Shown: positions 9,350-17,131 of the stretch, one piece after another
Layout of the letters: each line of letters begins with the position of its first letter
Position numbering within the stretch: the stretch's first letter is position 1
Position numbers and translations under genes: made by a program
NCBI RefSeq assembly: GCF_001908375.1
Contig: NZ_CP017242.1
Location: 1-64,000, forward strand
Length of the DNA: 64,000 bases
Direction of reading: 5' to 3'
Source: Rhizobium etli 8C-3
Lineage (GTDB): Bacteria; Pseudomonadota; Alphaproteobacteria; Rhizobiales; Rhizobiaceae
The notes under the pieces: model-generated
What the model was told of the DNA's origin: nothing
The model's database searches: none
What the model saw: only the letters and a program-made list of their open reading frames with translations

Positions 9350-10529
9350 AAGTATCCCCGGTGAGACTAAAGTCGTCGATCCCGAAGAGCACGTGTCGAT
9401 ACCCCTCGGTGTCTCGATAGAAGCCCCGAATCTGCTTGTAGCGGATCACGGCGAGGCAGGCATTAAGCGCGTTCAGCTCGCCGATCTGGATGTTTGAACG
9501 ATAGATATCGTCGACCGCGTCGGACAGGTCGGCGAGCTTCCGGTCGCGCATCGTTGCACCCTCATCAACGGGATAGTAGGTGGCGCGCAGCATGCCACCA
9601 ATCGCGCCATGCTTGCGATTGAGACCCATGCCAACGTCGATGAAGGGAATGTTGCGAGAGATGAGCGCGCCGAAGATTCCTGCGCGCGACGATCCTTTAT
9701 CAACACACACGAAGGCGAAGGTGACGCCGTCGAGGCGCTCGGCAGTGTCTTGGTCGATGTAGGTGGCTTCGACTGTCAGCCCGTGCCGAAAATTGTCATA
9801 GCGAGCGCCGTAGACGGTGGCTTTCGCCGTCCGCAGTTCCTCATTGGCGAAGCGACCCGGGGAGCGAAACGCCGTATGGACATGGTAGGTGTCGCCATCA
9901 AACGCGCGGATATCAGGCACCGGCGTCTTGACCAGAAGATCGAGTAGATAGGCGCCGGTGCCGCCAAGTCCGATGATGGCCACCGTCTCCCCGGCGAACT
10001 CGGTGTTCAAGTCGCCGATCTGCGCGCGCGACGTTAGCGTGTCCTGAAGCTTGAATATTGGGTCGGGCTCGAAGGTTTCGACCACCCGATAGGTGAGGGG
10101 TGTCGCGGTGGGATGCCGCTCGATCGCAGGTCCGGAGATAATTGATACGTAGCTTTCAATCTTGGCGTAAAAATCAAGGAAGCTACCTTGGGGCATCGGC
10201 TTGTTGGAGAACGACCGCTGGACGACAACATCGGCGCACACGCTACTCAGTTGGATTCTCGTCTCACCACCGCCGAGGTTGCGGATGGGTGAGCCGTCAA
10301 GCTGATGGGGATGGCCGCCGGCAAAGTAGATCTGGTGGTCATCTTGCTGAACGTGCTCCTGGTCAATGAATACGAGCTTGGCGACGATCGCGCCGCTCTG
10401 CAGTGCGCCTTGCCGATCGAGATAGGGGATGTCACGCACGACGAGGCAATTGCTGTCGAACGCGACCGCATAGCCGCGCTCGACGAGCCGAGCGAGGTCG
10501 GGGTTACGACTGACCAGTTTCCGAAACAC
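9336..10529 (-). CDS. ThiF/E1-like adenylyltransferase with N-terminal E2-like or DUF6791-type domain
   Basis: A 397-residue protein from a GTG start. Residues about 180-300 form a ThiF/MoeB/E1 Rossmann core: IIGLGGTGAYLLDLL (glycine loop 187-192) and AFDGDTYHVHTAFRSPGR, equivalent to the conserved acidic and Asn/Arg region. Cys275 in FVCVDKGSS is a candidate active cysteine. Residues 1-150 are a separate domain (IPYLDRQGALQSG, DHQIYFAGGHPHQLDG), a type found fused to bacterial E1-like proteins. E1 enzymes adenylate the C-terminus of ubiquitin-like proteins. The gene overlaps the Ubl gene by 26 bp and the DUF6527 gene by 14 bp, a tight cassette. Confidence 0.8.
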   Translation of the reverse strand: MFRKLVSRNPDLARLVERGYAVAFDSNCLVVRDIPYLDRQGALQSGAIVAKLVFIDQEHVQQDDHQIYFAGGHPHQLDGSPIRNLGGGETRIQLSSVCADVVVQRSFSNKPMPQGSFLDFYAKIESYVSIISGPAIERHPTATPLTYRVVETFEPDPIFKLQDTLTSRAQIGDLNTEFAGETVAIIGLGGTGAYLLDLLVKTPVPDIRAFDGDTYHVHTAFRSPGRFANEELRTAKATVYGARYDNFRHGLTVEATYIDQDTAERLDGVTFAFVCVDKGSSRAGIFGALISRNIPFIDVGMGLNRKHGAIGGMLRATYYPVDEGATMRDRKLADLSDAVDDIYRSNIQIGELNALNACLAVIRYKQIRGFYRDTEGYRHVLFGIDDFSLTGDTYDKD

Positions 10530-10761
10530 TGAAGATCATCCCTTCTTTGACTTTGACCGAGGCGCCCGGCGCCAGTGCACCTTCGGGCTTGTTACCCTGG
10601 CCGCGCTTGTAGCGTACCGAGTAGGTGATCTCAGGGTGCTGGGCGTAATCCGGCACCTCGAGCGTCACCACCTCCTCGTAGCTGATGTCGCCCTTGGGCC
10701 AATCGTGTTCGGTACCCTCGACGACGATAGTGACCGTCTTGTTCGGCTGTTCGTTAACCAT
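10504..10761 (-). CDS. Ubiquitin-like (multiubiquitin-type) domain protein
   Basis: An 85-residue protein from ATG at 10761; a longer frame to 10824 has no RBS and would add a hydrophobic tail. The segments VTIVVEGTEHDW, YSVRYKRGQGNKPEG and VKVKEGMIFSV fit the beta-grasp pattern of bacterial multiubiquitin domains, here as a single copy. It ends Gly-Gln-Ser, not Gly-Gly, so either the tail is processed or this class uses another C-terminus. It overlaps the E1 gene by 26 bp and is probably its substrate. Confidence 0.7.
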   Translation of the reverse strand: MVNEQPNKTVTIVVEGTEHDWPKGDISYEEVVTLEVPDYAQHPEITYSVRYKRGQGNKPEGALAPGASVKVKEGMIFSVSETGQS

Positions 10762-10810
10762 CCGTGCGAATCTCCATATTCCGATTAGGCAGTATCGCAC
10801 TGGGTAGATG

Positions 10811-13800
10811 TCAGAAGCTGTCACCCCCGTATTCGCGCAGAATGCAAAGGGCGTTTACCAGCGACATTTCTTCGATCGTTCGGCAGGATGTTTCAAGCAG
10901 CAGCGGGCTGGCGAACACCATCGCTGCGGCCTGAGCGCGCGAGACAGCGACGTTGATGCGGTTCAGCGAGAACAGAAAAGAGATGTCGCGCGGTAGTTCC
11001 TCGCCGCTCGATGTCGTCATAGACACGAGACAGATTGGCGCCTCCTGACCTTGGAACCGGTCGACAGTGCCGACCCGCACCGCGCCCGGAAGTGCAGCGC
11101 GGAGGGCGTTCACCTGCGCATTGTAAGGAGCAACGACAAGGATGTCGGCGTTTCCGATGATACGCTCGCGGCCATCGCGATCACGATAAGTCGCGCCCTC
11201 GACCTCCGCTATCCGGGCCACAATGGCTTGGATTTCCTCGGGGCTCACCTGAGACCGACCGGCATGTGTGACGGCGCGCATGCTGGCACCCAGGAGATCG
11301 ATACCAGTGCGCGAGACGAGCGTCTGACTGCGCGCCGCGTCGTCGCTGCGGAGCCGCCCCTCGTAGACGGCCGTCGAAATGAAACCGCAGACCCGTGGGT
11401 GCATTCGGCGGCTGACGGGAATGAAAATGCCGCGGTCAGTTGGTACTACTCGGTGCCCATCGATCAGATATTCGAGGCACGAACGTCCACTGTCGCCGGG
11501 ATGGCTACCTTGCAGGGGTTGGGGCAGTTGCATGGGATCGCCGACTAGCACGATGTTGCGGCTGGATCTTGCCATGGCGAGGATGTTGGCTAGGGAGACT
11601 TGGCCAGCCTCGTCGACTACCAAATAGTCAAATGCTGCGTCGCTGTATCGGGCGAAATGCCACGCAGTTGCGCCGACAACATGTGCGGATGCGATCTCAG
11701 GCGCGTCATTATCGCTCACAAAAACAATGCCAGGATAGGCCTCTTCTTCGTCGTCGTCAGACGTCTTCTGAACGAGTCGGCAGTTCATGCCCTCCACCCG
11801 TGCTCGGTCTGCCACCGCCTTCAGCAAATTGCTAATCGCCTTATGGCTGTTCGAGGACACGGCGACACGCTTGCCTGCCCGGACAAGGTCCACGATCGAG
11901 AGCGCACTAACATACGTCTTGCCGCTCCCCGGCGGTCCCTGGATTGCCAGCGTAGAATCGGCCATTGCAGCGATTGCGCGGCTTGTTTCGACGGACAGGT
12001 CGCCGTCCCCTGAAATCAGGCCGGTGGACCGCTGACCGTCCACGAACCGGGGCCGGGAGCGGGTGAGCATGTCCTCGATGGCAGGGACCTGCCCAGTGTT
12101 GGCAATGATTTCCTCGGTTACCGCCGCGATCGCGTTCTTCAGGACGCTATTGCGCAGAGGCCTCGGCGGCAAGAGGTCAAGGCGATCGGGTAGAGGGCCT
12201 TTCGCCGTCGAGCGACGCAATACCAGCGTGTTCGAATCGTGGTTGATCGACCGCAGGTTAACGTCTTCTGGCATTGCTGCCGGCTTCAAGCATGGACTCT
12301 TGCCAGCACGCAGCTTCGTCTCCTGCTGTGGGAACCGGTATGTCCGTTCGAAGGACTGCTTCGTGACCTGCACAGGCTCGCTTACGGCCTCCAGGCCCTG
12401 GATACATTCGAGGTCGTCGAGCAGTTCCTCGCTTTCCTGCGCGAGGCGGTCGAAGATCGCCCAATAAGCCGGCTTGTCCTCGCGCTTGTGGAATTGGCTG
12501 AGGTCAAGCAGCAAATCGGCCACTTGGTCGCCGAGACGCTCTCGCACTGGCTGCAGTTTGGCGCGTAGGACTCTGATCTCCTCATTCTCTGCCTCGATAT
12601 TTGAGAGTGATCCGCCTTCGGGCACCTCGCCAAGGACTGGCCAAGCCATTCCCGTCGGGCGGACATCGCGGACAAGCCAATCGCGAAGCAATTGTGTCGA
12701 GATGCAGTCTGTACGATTGTAGTCGTGGATTTCGTCGAGCAGGCGCTGCTCGCCTGTGTGGCGCCACTCCTCGTAGAAGACGACGCTGCTCCCGGCGGTC
12801 GCGACGTCACCCGAACGCTTCTTCATGTAGAAGGCCTCGAGATCTTTGATAGAGTAGCCCTTCTCCGATGCGATCATGGCGCCGGAAACGACCTTGAATA
12901 GATCGACAAAGCGACGCTCGCGCTGGAGTTGATCTATCGCGGCCTCGCAGGTACGATGCTGCGCAGTCAGTCGCCGGAGTGCAGCAATCTCGTAGTTGGC
13001 ATAGTGATATACGTGGGCGTTTGGGTGCCGCCGCATATGCTCGACGAGGAAAGTCAGCAGGTCGGCCACCGAACGGCCCTCGTCCTCGCGGCTATGAGCC
13101 CAAAATGCCCGAAACGCCCACTCATCCTTTTCGCGGCACCAGACGCCGTGAAGGTACTCAAGCCCGCCCGGGAAGTACGGATCGCCCTCGATATCATAGA
13201 ATACGTCTCCCCCATCAGGGGCCGGCAGCAGGCCGAACCCTTTTCCAGCCTCCGCATTTCGGAGCTCGAAGGCCGGCGGCCCACCAGCTCGGCGGGCCGA
13301 CTGCAGGTGAGCCTGGGATACCAACTTGCGTTGAGTTTCGGCCGCCATTTTCGGCACGCGATCTTTGCATACAGCAAGAGCGGCCATCGTGGTAATGCCG
13401 ACTGCCTCGAGCTTCTGACGCTGAGACCTGGCGATGCCTGCAACCAGCGCCAGACTGTCGTCGGCGTCCCACTGCTTGGCACAATGGCTACTCCAACGAC
13501 ACAGGGTGCACGCCGACACGGGTTCGGACCGGGTCTCGGGGCGCTCCATGAGAAACACCTCCAGCATCCGCCGAGCGTGGCGTGCATAGGCCGATACTTC
13601 CGAAAGCCGGACAGTGAAGCGGCTACCGTCGCCCAACTGGAGGTGGGCGGCCTCTGGCGCCACGCCCTGCACTTTTTCGATGAGATCACTGTACAAACAG
13701 AGTTGGAGGACATGCTTTGGATCAGGCTTCCGCTTCAGCTTGGTGTCGACAACCTCGTACGACCACGCGCCGAGGTCGGAGGGTCTTTCGACGCGTTCAA

Positions 13801-14146
13801 GGAAGTCGCTGTAACCGCCCCATGCGCCATCGAGCAACGCGCCCTGGTAAATGATGTCGGGGCCAGTCCTCATCGCCTCGAGCGTCTGGCGTACCGACTC
13901 TTCGAGTGAAATGTTGTCCTTCGGAATCTCGATGACACTATGGCCATCCGCCTTCAGCCTCTCCAGGAACGCAACTTCGTGATCATCGCCCTGCTTCTGG
14001 AGTAGCTCGGCTTCAGGGCCGTCTTCATCGGGCTTAAGGTCGCCAACTTCGATTAAACGCAAATCCAAAGCCGTCGCATGGCGGCAGCCCTTGAACCGCA
14101 TGAGATCCGACGCACTCAGTCGTAACAAGTCCCCAATCAATCGCAT
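10811..14146 (-). CDS. RecB-like nuclease, RNase H-like and SF1 helicase fusion
   Basis: A 1111-residue protein. I chose ATG 14146 over 14188 because AAGGAG lies 7 bp upstream. Order of parts: a RecB/TM0106-like PD-(D/E)XK nuclease (about 1-235, with GYSDFL and VVDTKLKRK as catalytic parts and CTLCRWSSHC plus an early Cys resembling the Fe-S cluster of Dna2/AddB), a YprB-like RNase H exonuclease domain (VFYDIEGDP, about 315-500), and a superfamily 1 helicase (Walker A GPPGSGKT about 737-744, DEAGQ, VGDPMQLPQP, VGTVDRFQGQE). It would unwind and degrade DNA or RNA. It is followed after 49 bp by the Ubl gene, so it heads the putative operon. Confidence 0.85.
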   Translation of the reverse strand: MRLIGDLLRLSASDLMRFKGCRHATALDLRLIEVGDLKPDEDGPEAELLQKQGDDHEVAFLERLKADGHSVIEIPKDNISLEESVRQTLEAMRTGPDIIYQGALLDGAWGGYSDFLERVERPSDLGAWSYEVVDTKLKRKPDPKHVLQLCLYSDLIEKVQGVAPEAAHLQLGDGSRFTVRLSEVSAYARHARRMLEVFLMERPETRSEPVSACTLCRWSSHCAKQWDADDSLALVAGIARSQRQKLEAVGITTMAALAVCKDRVPKMAAETQRKLVSQAHLQSARRAGGPPAFELRNAEAGKGFGLLPAPDGGDVFYDIEGDPYFPGGLEYLHGVWCREKDEWAFRAFWAHSREDEGRSVADLLTFLVEHMRRHPNAHVYHYANYEIAALRRLTAQHRTCEAAIDQLQRERRFVDLFKVVSGAMIASEKGYSIKDLEAFYMKKRSGDVATAGSSVVFYEEWRHTGEQRLLDEIHDYNRTDCISTQLLRDWLVRDVRPTGMAWPVLGEVPEGGSLSNIEAENEEIRVLRAKLQPVRERLGDQVADLLLDLSQFHKREDKPAYWAIFDRLAQESEELLDDLECIQGLEAVSEPVQVTKQSFERTYRFPQQETKLRAGKSPCLKPAAMPEDVNLRSINHDSNTLVLRRSTAKGPLPDRLDLLPPRPLRNSVLKNAIAAVTEEIIANTGQVPAIEDMLTRSRPRFVDGQRSTGLISGDGDLSVETSRAIAAMADSTLAIQGPPGSGKTYVSALSIVDLVRAGKRVAVSSNSHKAISNLLKAVADRARVEGMNCRLVQKTSDDDEEEAYPGIVFVSDNDAPEIASAHVVGATAWHFARYSDAAFDYLVVDEAGQVSLANILAMARSSRNIVLVGDPMQLPQPLQGSHPGDSGRSCLEYLIDGHRVVPTDRGIFIPVSRRMHPRVCGFISTAVYEGRLRSDDAARSQTLVSRTGIDLLGASMRAVTHAGRSQVSPEEIQAIVARIAEVEGATYRDRDGRERIIGNADILVVAPYNAQVNALRAALPGAVRVGTVDRFQGQEAPICLVSMTTSSGEELPRDISFLFSLNRINVAVSRAQAAAMVFASPLLLETSCRTIEEMSLVNALCILREYGGDSF

Positions 14147-14207
14147 GCGCAATCTCCTTTCTTCCGCTATAGCTGAAAAGGGCGACAAAAGCTGTCACGG
14201 TGATTCT
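14147..14207. promoter_or_regulatory. Divergent regulatory gap between nuclease-helicase and WYL genes
   Basis: Only 61 bp separate the two start codons, so both promoters must overlap here or extend into the genes. It contains an inverted GACA-N5-TGTC element (GACAAAAGCTGTC, about 14183-14195) directly upstream of the WYL start. Since WYL proteins commonly bind their own promoter region, this is the most likely operator controlling both directions. Confidence 0.4.
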
Positions 14208-15200
14208 ATGTCTTTCGCGAAGGCTCAGGAGCTTCTCAAGCTAGCGATGATGGCGACCCGCCGAGGGGGCGTGTCACTTGAGGAAATCATCGAAGAGTTC
14301 GGTTGCGTGCATCGGTCAGCGCAGCGCATGACGGTCGCATTGGAGGCTGCATTTCCCCAGACGCAGTCTGATGATGGCGACGATCGCAAGCGCCGTTGGA
14401 GAATCCCGGCACGGGCGATCGCACCTCTCTTGACCCCCTCGGCTGAGGAACTCGCTGCGTTAAGTACGGCAATCACCGAACTTGAAACGGCTGGAATGAA
14501 GCCTGAAGCTGGTACGGTTCGCGAACTCGAGCGAAAGATCCGGGCCCTTATTCCGCCGGAGGCCGGGACGAGGCTCGCGGTCGATGAAGAAGCGCTGCTC
14601 GAAGCCTTAGGACACGCGGCCCGACCGGGACCGCGCCCCGCTGTCAGCAGTGAGGTCGACGCGGCGATCTCTGAAGCGCTCAAGGGGCCGTTCCTGCTGC
14701 GGATATCTTACCGTAAGCGAAAGCAGGACAAGCCGACTGAACGGGTGATTGCGCCTCACGGCCTGCTTCTTGGAGTGCGTCGCTACTTGGTCGCGAGAGA
14801 CACGGCAAAGAAGCCCGGAGCACCGTTGCAGCACTACCGCGTCGAGGAAATCTACTCGGCCGAGGTACTCGATGAGAGCTTCGATCTCGATCCCGGTTTC
14901 AACATCCGCAGGCACGCGGAGAAGGGCTTCGGGTCGTACGAAAGCGCCGCAGAGCACGGCGATGTCGTATGGCGGTTCTCGCCGGACGCCGCGCCCCACG
15001 CGCGCCGATTCGTATTCCATCCGACACAGACCATAGAGGAGGAGCCTGACGGCTCGCTGCTTGTGCGCTTCAAGGCGTCCGGCCTCCTCGAGATGTGTTG
15101 GCATCTCTACTCTTGGGGAAACTCGGTGGAAGTGCTCCAGCCCGCACGGCTGCGCGAGATGGTGAACGGGCACCAGCGCAGATTCGACGCGCTGCCGTGA
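14208..15200 (+). CDS. WYL-domain transcriptional regulator
   Basis: A 330-residue protein starting at MSFAKAQELL; upstream codons of the open frame overlap the divergent gene's leader. It has an N-terminal winged helix (VSLEEIIEEFGCVHRSAQRMT), a WYL domain (about 170-250, with ISYRKRKQDKPTERVIAPHGLL and YLVARD), and a C-terminal WCX part ending LLEMCWHLYSWGNSVEVLQPARLREMV (in pieces). WYL regulators often repress phage-defence operons until a nucleic-acid signal arrives. Its position, divergent from the nuclease-Ubl-E1 genes, suggests it controls them. Confidence 0.85.
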   Translation: MSFAKAQELLKLAMMATRRGGVSLEEIIEEFGCVHRSAQRMTVALEAAFPQTQSDDGDDRKRRWRIPARAIAPLLTPSAEELAALSTAITELETAGMKPEAGTVRELERKIRALIPPEAGTRLAVDEEALLEALGHAARPGPRPAVSSEVDAAISEALKGPFLLRISYRKRKQDKPTERVIAPHGLLLGVRRYLVARDTAKKPGAPLQHYRVEEIYSAEVLDESFDLDPGFNIRRHAEKGFGSYESAAEHGDVVWRFSPDAAPHARRFVFHPTQTIEEEPDGSLLVRFKASGLLEMCWHLYSWGNSVEVLQPARLREMVNGHQRRFDALP

Positions 15201-15363
15201 GACGATATCGGGAAAAGAAATCGCGCCTGGCCGTTCTGCTGACGATGCGAACGGAAGCGGCATGTGAGAGGGCGCCCGCCCGTCAGTATGAATTTGGATA
15301 TCCAGCTTGGCGCCATTGCTGCGGAGGCTGTTGATCGGTATAGGAAATCGATAGAATTGGGGC

Positions 15364-16713
15364 ATGAGAATGGATTGGGAGAAACTGCTCTGCAGTGAAC
15401 GGCTTGGCGACAAGCATTATGAGCCTAGGCCGAACCGGTCGATCTTCGTTCAGGATCATGACCGCATTGTTTTCTCTGCGCCATTCCGGCGACTAGCCAA
15501 CAAGACCCAGGTCCAACCTCTCTACGAGCATGATCACGTCCACCACCGCCTAATCCATTCCGTCGAAGTCAGTAGCGTCGGACGATCGCTAGCCATGCGA
15601 ATTGGTAATTGGCTTGAGGAAACACATCGGATCGCCAGCGGCGAGTCCAACAGCTTGGCGAACATTGTTCAGGCAGCTTGCGTCGCCCACGATATCGGCA
15701 ATCCCCCCTTCGGCCATTCAGGCGAAGCGGCGATGGGCGACTGGTTCGCGGAGAAGTTCGATGATGCCAAAGGGATGATGGCGGAGGTCGAGGATCAACA
15801 CCGCTCAGAATTCGTGAGGTTTGAAGGCAACGCACAGGGATTTCGAATTATTTCGCGGCTTGAGATGTACCGCAATGATGGCGGCATGCGCCTGTCCAAG
15901 GCAACTTTGGGGGCGTTCACGAAATATCCGACCACTTCTGCCGTCCGCGAGAGTATTGTCGGCAGTGGAGATGTGACATATGTCGGCCTCAAGAAGTTCG
16001 GCATCTTCAGTTCCGAAATAGAGCTGTTCAAGGAAGCGGCCAATTCGTTGGGGCTTCCTGAAGAAGTGGACCGCATTGGGAATTGGTGGCGTCGGCATCC
16101 GCTGGTGTTCATTGTCGAAGCCGCAGACGATATCTGCTATAACATCGTCGATCTTGAGGACGCCTTCACGACTGGTGAGCTCCCATTTGATACGGTCAGA
16201 GGGCTCTTGCACGAGGCAGCGAACAACCCGAACCGCGATGTGAGTAGCCTCAGCCCCGCCGAACATATCGCGTTATTGCGGGCATTGAGCATTGGGGCCG
16301 CAGTCGAAAGTTGCGTGGAGGCCTTCAAGACCAACTACGATGCGATTATGGCTGGAACGTTCTCTCGTTCTTTGGCTGATGCAGGGCCGATGGCCTCTGT
16401 CTTCGCAAAAATGAAGGCCCTGTCTCGGGACCAGGTCTTCACGGCCCGAAGAAAGACTGAGTTGGAAGTGTCTGGGCGGCGTGTGATAGGCAACGTGATG
16501 TCAGGTGTACTTCCTGTCTTCGAAGATCTTTTTAGGGTCAATTGGGATCCGGATGGGCTTTCCGACCACACACGGCAGCTCGCTAGGGCGCTCGACTTGG
16601 ACTTGCGAGACGTTGCCGATGCAGAGCGTGCTCTGCATGCTCTTGCTGACTTCACGTCGGGCATGACTGATCGATATGCTGTGAGGATCGCGAGGATGCT
16701 CAGCGGTATCTAA
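15364..16713 (+). CDS. dgt: dGTP triphosphohydrolase (dGTPase)
   Basis: A 449-residue HD-domain enzyme. Motifs: RPNRSIFVQDHDRIVFS, FRRLANKTQV, HRLIHSVEVSSVGRS with the first metal His, CVAHDIGNPPFGHSGE with the His-Asp pair, and EAADDICYNIVDLED. These match dGTPases that split dGTP into deoxyguanosine and triphosphate. Housekeeping copies exist, but in defence islands such enzymes starve phages of dNTPs. It follows the WYL gene on the same strand after a 163-bp gap with no obvious terminator. An in-frame ATG at 15373 is an alternative start. Confidence 0.85.
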   Translation: MRMDWEKLLCSERLGDKHYEPRPNRSIFVQDHDRIVFSAPFRRLANKTQVQPLYEHDHVHHRLIHSVEVSSVGRSLAMRIGNWLEETHRIASGESNSLANIVQAACVAHDIGNPPFGHSGEAAMGDWFAEKFDDAKGMMAEVEDQHRSEFVRFEGNAQGFRIISRLEMYRNDGGMRLSKATLGAFTKYPTTSAVRESIVGSGDVTYVGLKKFGIFSSEIELFKEAANSLGLPEEVDRIGNWWRRHPLVFIVEAADDICYNIVDLEDAFTTGELPFDTVRGLLHEAANNPNRDVSSLSPAEHIALLRALSIGAAVESCVEAFKTNYDAIMAGTFSRSLADAGPMASVFAKMKALSRDQVFTARRKTELEVSGRRVIGNVMSGVLPVFEDLFRVNWDPDGLSDHTRQLARALDLDLRDVADAERALHALADFTSGMTDRYAVRIARMLSGI

Positions 16714-17074
16714 TGAACGGCGCGTCGGCTTCTTTAACGTGCTGCGTATGCAGATCTTCGATCTTGCTGCGAGCACCTTGGATAGGGAATGTGCGTTTTA
16801 GGTGAGCTGGCGTTTTACTACTACCAATAGCGCGGTCGTGCCAGACTCGAACAAGCGGTTGCTTCCGATCGCGATCTCCGTGCACCAGGCGCTTGGTTAA
16901 GAAGAATGTTTCACGTCTCTGTGCAGTCAGGCTCGAGATCTGCACCTGGGAACATTCTCTAGGGAGGAAATAATTTCTGTTTATGCCCCATGACAACTTT
17001 TTATCGTCGGGATTGCCGATGGCAGCAATGCGCTCCATCTCAGACACCTTGGCGCTGACCCCGAAACCGGACAT
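16700..17074 (-). CDS. Hypothetical protein, doubtful
   Basis: An open frame of 124 codons (or 111 from the second ATG), convergent with the dGTPase gene and overlapping its last 14 bp. The translation has a plausible composition (INRNYFLPRECSQVQISSL, ETFFLTKRLVHGDRDRKQ) and local AT content is higher than in the flanks, but I recognise no family. It fills the otherwise empty interval between dGTPase and the SIR2 fusion. It may be a small real gene, a fragment, or noise. Confidence 0.3.
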   Translation of the reverse strand: MSGFGVSAKVSEMERIAAIGNPDDKKLSWGINRNYFLPRECSQVQISSLTAQRRETFFLTKRLVHGDRDRKQPLVRVWHDRAIGSSKTPAHLKRTFPIQGARSKIEDLHTQHVKEADAPFIRYR

Positions 17075-17082
17075 TCATTGTC

Positions 17083-17112
17083 TTGACACGGCGCGCGGCG
17101 CGCGCATTCTAT
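17083..17112 (+). promoter_or_regulatory. Likely sigma70-type promoter of the DUF4062-SIR2 gene
   Basis: A perfect -35 TTGACA (17083-17088) is followed after 18 bp of pure GC repeat sequence (CGGCGCGCGGCGCGCGCA) by TTCTAT (17107-17112) as a weak -10. Transcription would then begin after the ATG at 17111, which supports the downstream TTG at 17132 as the start. Confidence 0.4.
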
Positions 17113-17131
17113 GCCGCACCGGAGGAAACGC

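Noticed and set aside
16700-17074. Antitoxin or restriction partner of the SIR2 fusion
   Set aside because: The translation shows no family motif; I list it only as a doubtful hypothetical gene.
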